DNA of 26,571 nt from Sphingomonadales bacterium UBA6174 (GTDB lineage Bacteria > Pseudomonadota > Alphaproteobacteria > Sphingomonadales > Sphingomonadaceae): contig DITW01000086.1 in NCBI GenBank assembly GCA_002422945.1, positions 1 through 26,571 on the forward strand. The letters run 5' to 3'. Below are positions 21,938-26,571 of the stretch, in pieces (the stretch's first letter is position 1; each line of letters begins with the position of its first letter). Position numbers and translations under genes: made by a program. The notes beneath the pieces are model-generated. The model was given only the letters and a program-made list of their open reading frames with translations. It made no database searches and had not been told where the DNA came from.

Positions 21938-22390
21938 TTACATCGAATCGATGAAAATGCGACAGGCGTAATTTTCGGCATCTTCACTCCTGCGGAAACC
22001 AACACCCATATAAATCGAATAAAAGCCTTTTTTGACAAAGATCGGCGCTGGCTTTTTTCCGTCGAGACCGCATGCCTTGCGGATCGGACTGTCTATTTGA
22101 TCAAGGCTATCCAATGTGCTGGAGGTCGTTTTGTAACGTCTTTTTGGCGGTGAGACCGTGCCGAAAATATAACCATATTCAATACCGCCGCTATCCGGGG
22201 CGATATGAAGTGCATCCCCGGCCTTGAGCCGCCCCATTGAGATGATCAAATGTCGCCCATCCGCGCGGCGCACGACCTCACAGGATTGTATCGCATTCTC
22301 GCTATCGTTCAGGTGTTTTGCAAATTCGTCAGGCGCTGACGCTACCGACGATTCTTTCAGTTTATCTCTTTTTAACAGCATTTTAATCAT
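21938..22390 (-). CDS. Unrecognised 150-residue protein
   Basis: I do not recognise this protein. It has no signal peptide or membrane helix. The N-terminus is rich in charged residues (KRDKLKESS). The middle has an alternating beta-like stretch (HLIISMGRLKAGDALHIAP, then GIEYGYIFGTVS), and the C-terminus holds KKGFYSIYMGVGFRRSEDAEN. It ends in a Cys-containing strand (YACRIFIDSM). Codons are less GC-biased than in the housekeeping genes. Neither ATG near the start (22388, or four codons inside) has a clear ribosome site. It is divergent from the surface-protein gene and 29 bases upstream of the PH-domain gene. Coding is supported by length and balanced composition only. Confidence 0.6.
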   Translation of the reverse strand: MIKMLLKRDKLKESSVASAPDEFAKHLNDSENAIQSCEVVRRADGRHLIISMGRLKAGDALHIAPDSGGIEYGYIFGTVSPPKRRYKTTSSTLDSLDQIDSPIRKACGLDGKKPAPIFVKKGFYSIYMGVGFRRSEDAENYACRIFIDSM

Positions 22391-22467
22391 AATAGCGGTA
22401 TGTCGCGTTATGATTGCCCAGCCTGTTGCCCTTTTTCCTCTCTAACACCTGCGGATATTGCCTAAAA

Positions 22468-24390
22468 ATGGCTCAAACCACTCCATACAGTTGCTTTCAC
22501 GAGCCATCAGCTTTGTTACGGCGGATCTGCGCGCTGATGCTGGCGCTGCTGTGCGCCGCGTGGTTACCGGGCGCGGCATGGGCCGGTGAATTGTTGACCA
22601 ACGGCAGCTTTGAAAGCCCCACAGCGCCTGCCAATGGCAACAATTTCTATACCACGATCTCCAACTGGACCATCGTTTCCACCAACTCACCCCAACCGAA
22701 CCCATTCAACCTGGTGCGGCCATACAGCGGTTATTGCTGCAACCAAGTGCTGACCACCCCCAGTGGCGGGGGCAGTCAATATTTGGATATTTTCGGCGGA
22801 TCGGCCCAGATCCGTCATTCCTTTACGCTGGCCCAGGCCGGCACTGTGCAAGCCAGCGGATGGTTTTCAAGCCGCGACAACGCCAGGACCCTGACGGGCA
22901 ACACGGTGTTCATCAAGACGACGAGCGGTGTCACGCTAACCTCGGCAACGGTCAATTTTGCCAGCAATGAACCGGTAGGTTCGTGGAAACAAGCCGTGAC
23001 CCTGAATGTCTGGTTGTCGGCGGGAACATATTATTTTGAAGCGTTTGTCGACGATTTTGCGAACATCGACCTTGCCAGCGTGCAATTGCTAACGCCGAAT
23101 TCCTTGGGCACATCAGAAACAATGGCTTCTTGCCCCGTCACCCCGCAAACGGTGGCAGGATCGCTGGCGGGATGGAACTTCAGCGCGCCCGCGAACACGC
23201 TCACCCAAGATGGCTATTACGATTCCAGCGCTACGTTAAAAGAGTGGAACTCCACTGGCGTTGGCGCAGACCTTACGCGGCTCGGCGGGCAAGGCGGCAA
23301 TGTATCATTCGGCACGGGGCTGGCCGCCGCCATATCCAGTTCGGTCAGCAATCTGAAACCCACCAATGGCACGTGGTCGCTCACGGTTCCAACGCTGGCC
23401 GCCGCGATCAGCACCGGCAGCTATGCGCAAATGAGCTTTACCACGGCCTCCACCTATGAAGCCTCGCGATTGGTGCTGAACTCTGCGTTCAATTACAACA
23501 CCCCCAGCGGCACGTATCAGCAAGCTGCCTACATCTCGACCAGCCCGACATTCACCACTTACACCGAACTGTTTCACGATCAGCCGGTCAGCTCAACCGC
23601 ACCCATATTTGCCACCAAACCGCTGCTTGCACCGGGCACGACATACTATATCCGGATCTATTTCTACAACGTCACCGCCACCAGCAATGCAGATGGAACG
23701 GTCATCTGGGATGCGTGGAATGCCGGCGGCGGGATTTGCTCGTCGCTAAATCCGGCAACCGATAGCGGCTCTGCCATATCAGGCACGCCAAAGACCATAA
23801 TCGCCAACATCGCCGCCAACGACAAAGTGAACGGGTGGAGCGCCGTGCTAGGATCAGGCGGCAACGCCACGATTTCAACGCAAGGCACGTGGCCAACGGG
23901 CGTGCTGCTAAATTCGGCCACTGCCGCGCTATCGATCGACGCCAACTCTACGGCGGGCACGTATTCGCTGACTTACCGGTTGTGTGATCTGGCGCCTACC
24001 CCCGTCTGCGCCGACAGCACCATCGCCCTGACCTTGGCGCAGCATCTGACTGTTTCGAAGACCAGCGCTGTCCTGTCCGATCCGGTCAACGGCAGCGTCA
24101 ATCCAAAGGCCATTCCCGGCGCCGTGATACGCTATTGCATCATCGTATCCAATCCCGCCGGAAACCCTGCCGCTACGGACGTCAGCCTGAGCGATGTCTT
24201 GCCGGCCAGCAGCCTGACTTTTCAAGCCGGCAGTCTGAAAGTAAACGACGCGCTAACTGGGGCGGATTGCGATTACACCACTGGCACGGCCATCGGCAGT
24301 GAGAGCGAGGACGTGATCACCGCGACCCTGCCTGATATCGCTGGCGGCGGCTTTGTAGGGGTGTATTACACGGCGGTGGTGGTGCAATAA
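22468..24390 (+). CDS. Secreted DUF11-type surface protein
   Basis: A 640-residue exported protein is predicted. A signal peptide ends near AAWLPGAAWA (residues ~30-40). A jelly-roll-like domain follows (GELLTNGSFESP to about residue 210), resembling DUF642/carbohydrate-binding modules. The next ~220 residues are Ser/Thr/Asn-rich and beta-type. Then comes an Ig-like segment (IANIAANDKVNGWSA to VCADSTIALTL), and last a DUF11-like domain (SKTSAVLSDPVNG, VIRYCIIVSNPAGNPAATDV). It ends right after one DUF11 unit with no autotransporter, sorting signal or anchor, so its surface attachment is unclear. The start at 22468 is chosen for the signal peptide; there is no good ribosome site. Codon use (more AAC, ACC and A-rich codons) differs from the neighbours. 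Confidence 0.8.
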   Translation: MAQTTPYSCFHEPSALLRRICALMLALLCAAWLPGAAWAGELLTNGSFESPTAPANGNNFYTTISNWTIVSTNSPQPNPFNLVRPYSGYCCNQVLTTPSGGGSQYLDIFGGSAQIRHSFTLAQAGTVQASGWFSSRDNARTLTGNTVFIKTTSGVTLTSATVNFASNEPVGSWKQAVTLNVWLSAGTYYFEAFVDDFANIDLASVQLLTPNSLGTSETMASCPVTPQTVAGSLAGWNFSAPANTLTQDGYYDSSATLKEWNSTGVGADLTRLGGQGGNVSFGTGLAAAISSSVSNLKPTNGTWSLTVPTLAAAISTGSYAQMSFTTASTYEASRLVLNSAFNYNTPSGTYQQAAYISTSPTFTTYTELFHDQPVSSTAPIFATKPLLAPGTTYYIRIYFYNVTATSNADGTVIWDAWNAGGGICSSLNPATDSGSAISGTPKTIIANIAANDKVNGWSAVLGSGGNATISTQGTWPTGVLLNSATAALSIDANSTAGTYSLTYRLCDLAPTPVCADSTIALTLAQHLTVSKTSAVLSDPVNGSVNPKAIPGAVIRYCIIVSNPAGNPAATDVSLSDVLPASSLTFQAGSLKVNDALTGADCDYTTGTAIGSESEDVITATLPDIAGGGFVGVYYTAVVVQ

Positions 24391-24492
24391 TATCCGCGCG
24401 GATGGCGCCGCTTACGCGGCGCGAACACCTGATCCCAGCATTACAAAGTCATGGCTCGACTGGTCAGTCAGAGGATGGACCATCCTCACACT

Positions 24493-25524
24493 TTATCTAC
24501 CGGGCAGCAACAAACTCGCATCGCCGTAACTGTAAAACCGATAGCCATCCGCAATCGCATGGGCATAGGCGGCCTGCATCCGTTCCCGGCCCATCAGCGC
24601 GCTCACCAGCATGAACAATGTCGATTTGGGGAGGTGGAAGTTCGTCATTAACCCGTCGATCGCGCGGAAGCGATAGCCGGGGGTGATGAAGATCGCCGTA
24701 TCGCCCGCGAACGGCTGGATGATGCCGTCTTCGCCCGTTGCGCTTTCCAATAAGCGCAGCGATGTCGTGCCGACCGCGATGATGCGGTGGCCCGCGCGGT
24801 GGACGGCGTTCAGGCGCTCGGCGGTGTCGGGTTCGATCCGGCCCCATTCGGCGTGCATCTTGTGCTCGGTCGTGTTGTCGACCTTGACCGGCAGGAATGT
24901 GCCTGCACCGACATGGAGCGTCAGAGTTTCATGCTGCACCCCGCGTGCCGCCAGTTGTGCCATCAGCCGGTCGGTGAAATGCAGTGCGGCGGTGGGGGCG
25001 GCGACGGCGCCCGCTTCGCGCGCGAACATCGTCTGGTAATCTTCCAGATCGCGCGCGTCGGTCGGGCGCTTGCCCGCGATGTAGGGGGGGAGCGGCATGG
25101 TGCCCGCGCGTTCCAGCAGGATTTCGACCGGCTCGTCCCCATCGAAACTGAGGAGAAAGCTGCCGTCTTCTGCCCGGTCGCTGGCCAAGGCGGTGACGCC
25201 CTGTCCGAAATCAATCCGGTCGCCGTCATGCAGCCTTTTGGCGTTGCGGATAAAGGCGCGCCAGCCGCGCAGCCCTTCGCGCTTGTGCAAGGTCGCGCCG
25301 ATTTTCGCGTCGCCGCGCGTGCCTTGCAATTGCGCGGGGATAACGCGGGTGTCGTTGAACACGAGGCAATCGCCGGGGCGCAGCCAATCTGGCAGGTCCG
25401 ATACCGATTGATCGGATGTGGCGTCGCCGTGCAGCACCAGCATCCGTGCGGAGTCGCGCGGGCTGGCGGGCCGGAGCGCGATCCGCTCCGGCGGCAGCTC
25501 GAAATCAAACAGGTCGACGCGCAT
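24493..25524 (-). CDS. queA: S-adenosylmethionine:tRNA ribosyltransferase-isomerase
   Basis: QueA transfers and isomerises the ribosyl group of SAM onto preQ1-modified tRNA, giving epoxyqueuosine, the step after Tgt. The 343-residue product starts MRVDLFDFELPPERIALRP, a family hallmark. It has CLVFNDTRVIPAQLQG (residues ~58-75), AAPTAALHFTD, LHVGAGTFLPVK and the C-terminal GLMTNFHLPKSTLFMLVSA and FYSYGDASLL. I chose the ATG at 25522-25524, which shares a base with the stop of the cyclophilin gene (TAATG), indicating coupling. The frame is open upstream only within that gene. Confidence 0.96.
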   Translation of the reverse strand: MRVDLFDFELPPERIALRPASPRDSARMLVLHGDATSDQSVSDLPDWLRPGDCLVFNDTRVIPAQLQGTRGDAKIGATLHKREGLRGWRAFIRNAKRLHDGDRIDFGQGVTALASDRAEDGSFLLSFDGDEPVEILLERAGTMPLPPYIAGKRPTDARDLEDYQTMFAREAGAVAAPTAALHFTDRLMAQLAARGVQHETLTLHVGAGTFLPVKVDNTTEHKMHAEWGRIEPDTAERLNAVHRAGHRIIAVGTTSLRLLESATGEDGIIQPFAGDTAIFITPGYRFRAIDGLMTNFHLPKSTLFMLVSALMGRERMQAAYAHAIADGYRFYSYGDASLLLPGR

Positions 25525-26129
25525 TATTGGGTCGGGGCGGCTTCTGCTGGTGCGGGGGCAGGGGCGGAGGCTGGTGCGGCTTCCGGCGCAGGCGCGGCAA
25601 GCGGCGCGTCCGGCATCCATGCGCGCACGATCTTCGACGGATTGGCGGGCGGTTCGCCCTTGGCGATAGCATCGACGAACTGCATCCCGCTGATCACCCG
25701 GCCAAGCGCCGAGTATTTGCCATCAAGGCGGAAGTTCGGGGCGAGCATGATGAAGAACTGGCTATTGGCGCTGTCCGGGCTTTCGGCGCGGGCCATCGAT
25801 ATGGTGCCACGGAAATGGGGGAGGTCGTTAAACTCCGCCTTCAGATCGGGGAGGTCGGAACCGCCGGTGCCGGTGCCGGTCGGATCACCGGTCTGGGCCA
25901 TGAAACCCGGGATGACGCGGTGGAACACCACGCCGTCGTAGAACCCCTGCGCGGCGAGCGTCTTCAGCCGCTCGACGTGCTTCGGCGCGAGGTCGGGCCG
26001 AAGCCGGATGACCACCGGCCCGTCCTTCAGCTCGAGCACGAGGGTCTCCTCGGCCGCGCGCGCCGGCTGCTGGAAGGCAACGGCGGCGAAGACGAGGGCG
26101 AAACAGAGAAGCGCGGCGTGTCGCAGCAT
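25524..26129 (-). CDS. Exported cyclophilin-type peptidyl-prolyl isomerase
   Basis: Cyclophilin catalyses cis-trans isomerisation of X-Pro bonds. The 201-residue product has a signal peptide (MLRHAALLCFALVFAAVAFQ, likely cleaved after ARA-A near residue 26), so it acts in the periplasm. The core has VFHRVIPGFMAQTGDPTGTG (residues ~67-86) with the active-site Arg in FHRVIPGF, then FRGTISMARAE and SQFFIML. The tail (residues ~175-201) is an Ala/Pro-rich low-complexity extension. Codon use changes sharply within the gene: the 5' third is almost wholly G/C at third positions, the rest is not (see findings). It lies between coaD and queA on one strand. Confidence 0.93.
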   Translation of the reverse strand: MLRHAALLCFALVFAAVAFQQPARAAEETLVLELKDGPVVIRLRPDLAPKHVERLKTLAAQGFYDGVVFHRVIPGFMAQTGDPTGTGTGGSDLPDLKAEFNDLPHFRGTISMARAESPDSANSQFFIMLAPNFRLDGKYSALGRVISGMQFVDAIAKGEPPANPSKIVRAWMPDAPLAAPAPEAAPASAPAPAPAEAAPTQ

Positions 26130-26148
26130 CGGTCGGCTCCGGTGGTGC

Positions 26149-26168
26149 GCCTTCGCGGAGGCGAAGGC
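26149..26168 (-). terminator. Perfect 8-bp hairpin between coaD and cyclophilin gene
   Basis: GCCTTCGC and GCGAAGGC pair perfectly around a 4-base loop in the 79-base gap. No U-run follows on the minus strand, so it may slow or process transcripts rather than terminate fully. Confidence 0.35.
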
Positions 26169-26208
26169 CTGGTGTGGTCGGCGGCGGCGCCGTCGCGGGC
26201 GAACCCCG

Positions 26209-26571
26209 CTAGCGGCGCTTGGCGGCGAGCCGCTCGGCGACGCCGGGCGGCACGAAGGCCGTCACGTCGCCGCCCATGGCAGCGATCTGGCGGACGAGGG
26301 TGGCGGTGATGTGGCGGACACCCGGCGAAGCCGGCAGGAACACCGTCTGCACGTCGGGGGCGAGCGTCGCGTTCATGCCCGCCATCTGCATCTCGTAGTC
26401 GAGGTCGGTGCCGTCGCGCAGACCGCGCAGCAGCATCGTCGCGCCGTGCCGCCGTGCCGCCTCGACGACGAGGCCGTCGAAGGCGGCGACCGAGACGCGG
26501 CCGGCGTCCTCGGCCCCGAACGTCGCGCGCGCCACCGCCTCGATCATCGCGACGCGCTCCTCGAAGGTGAA
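26209..26571 (-). CDS. coaD: Pantetheine-phosphate adenylyltransferase, 3' part
   Basis: CoaD adenylylates 4'-phosphopantetheine to dephospho-CoA, the fourth step of coenzyme A synthesis. About 120 residues are visible; the 5' part, with the nucleotide-binding TxH motif, lies beyond the window end. The frame continues upstream of Met at 26545-26547 as FTFEERVA, matching the usual FxxEERxAM of the family, so that Met is not the start. MLLRGLRDGTDLDYEMQMAGMN is the signature for phosphopantetheine binding, and VRHITATLVRQIAAMGGDV is the C-terminal helix. Third codon positions are nearly all G or C, and no GAT or TTG codon is seen, unlike genes left of 25.88 kb. Confidence 0.95.
   Translation of the reverse strand, partial: FTFEERVAMIEAVARATFGAEDAGRVSVAAFDGLVVEAARRHGATMLLRGLRDGTDLDYEMQMAGMNATLAPDVQTVFLPASPGVRHITATLVRQIAAMGGDVTAFVPPGVAERLAAKRR

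Noticed and set aside
24391..24492. Small gene or RNA between the surface protein and queA
   Set aside because: The 100-base gap shows only a short GCGCCGCTTACGCGGCGC-type hairpin near 24407-24424 and no U-tract or coding signal; not enough to call.

Overview
The window carries a Sphingomonadales-type alphaproteobacterial chromosome segment, apart possibly from its last ~0.7 kb. Three things point there: the block nagZ-scpA-scpB-tatA-tatB-tatC, a ChpT phosphotransferase together with a perfect CtrA-type site, and an OxyR, Tgt and glutathione reductase of alphaproteobacterial form. Genus cannot be fixed from the sequence alone. Most content is housekeeping. There are no rRNA or tRNA genes, CRISPR arrays, intact insertion sequences or prophage genes.

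Layout. 1-358 holds no gene, only a solo REP arm and a structured stretch. Then come rlmN (+), a DUF2794 gene (-), and serine acetyltransferase cysE (-) divergent from a TauE/SafE-family permease (+). Next are oxyR and chpT (+), followed by the translation cluster rpmI-rplT, an intrinsic terminator/attenuator, and pheS-pheT (+). A second + strand cluster (nagZ, scpA, scpB, tatA, tatB, tatC) covers cell-wall recycling, chromosome condensation and twin-arginine export; its genes overlap or lie very close together. Glutathione reductase and tgt (-) face it.

From about 16.7 to 24.4 kb the content becomes more accessory: a second TauE/SafE permease, an orphan HerA-like ATPase, a membrane HAMP-PAS-PAS sensor that lacks a kinase and ends in a helix-turn-helix-like segment, a bacterial PH-domain protein, an unrecognised 150-residue protein and a secreted DUF11-type surface protein. 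This block separates tgt from queA, two steps of queuosine synthesis that are often neighbours. The window ends with queA, a periplasmic cyclophilin and the 3' part of coaD, all on the minus strand.

Points of most interest: (1) an abrupt change in base and codon composition inside the cyclophilin gene near 25.88 kb, suggesting recombination or an assembly join; (2) a TTAA-N7-TTAA CtrA box upstream of the kinase-less sensor, in a window that also encodes ChpT; (3) a family of paired inverted REP-like elements whose stems differ by compensating base changes; (4) a plus-strand coding-like remnant between gor and tgt. I did not find a clear previously undescribed multi-gene system; the membrane sensor with a putative DNA-binding tail is the closest candidate.
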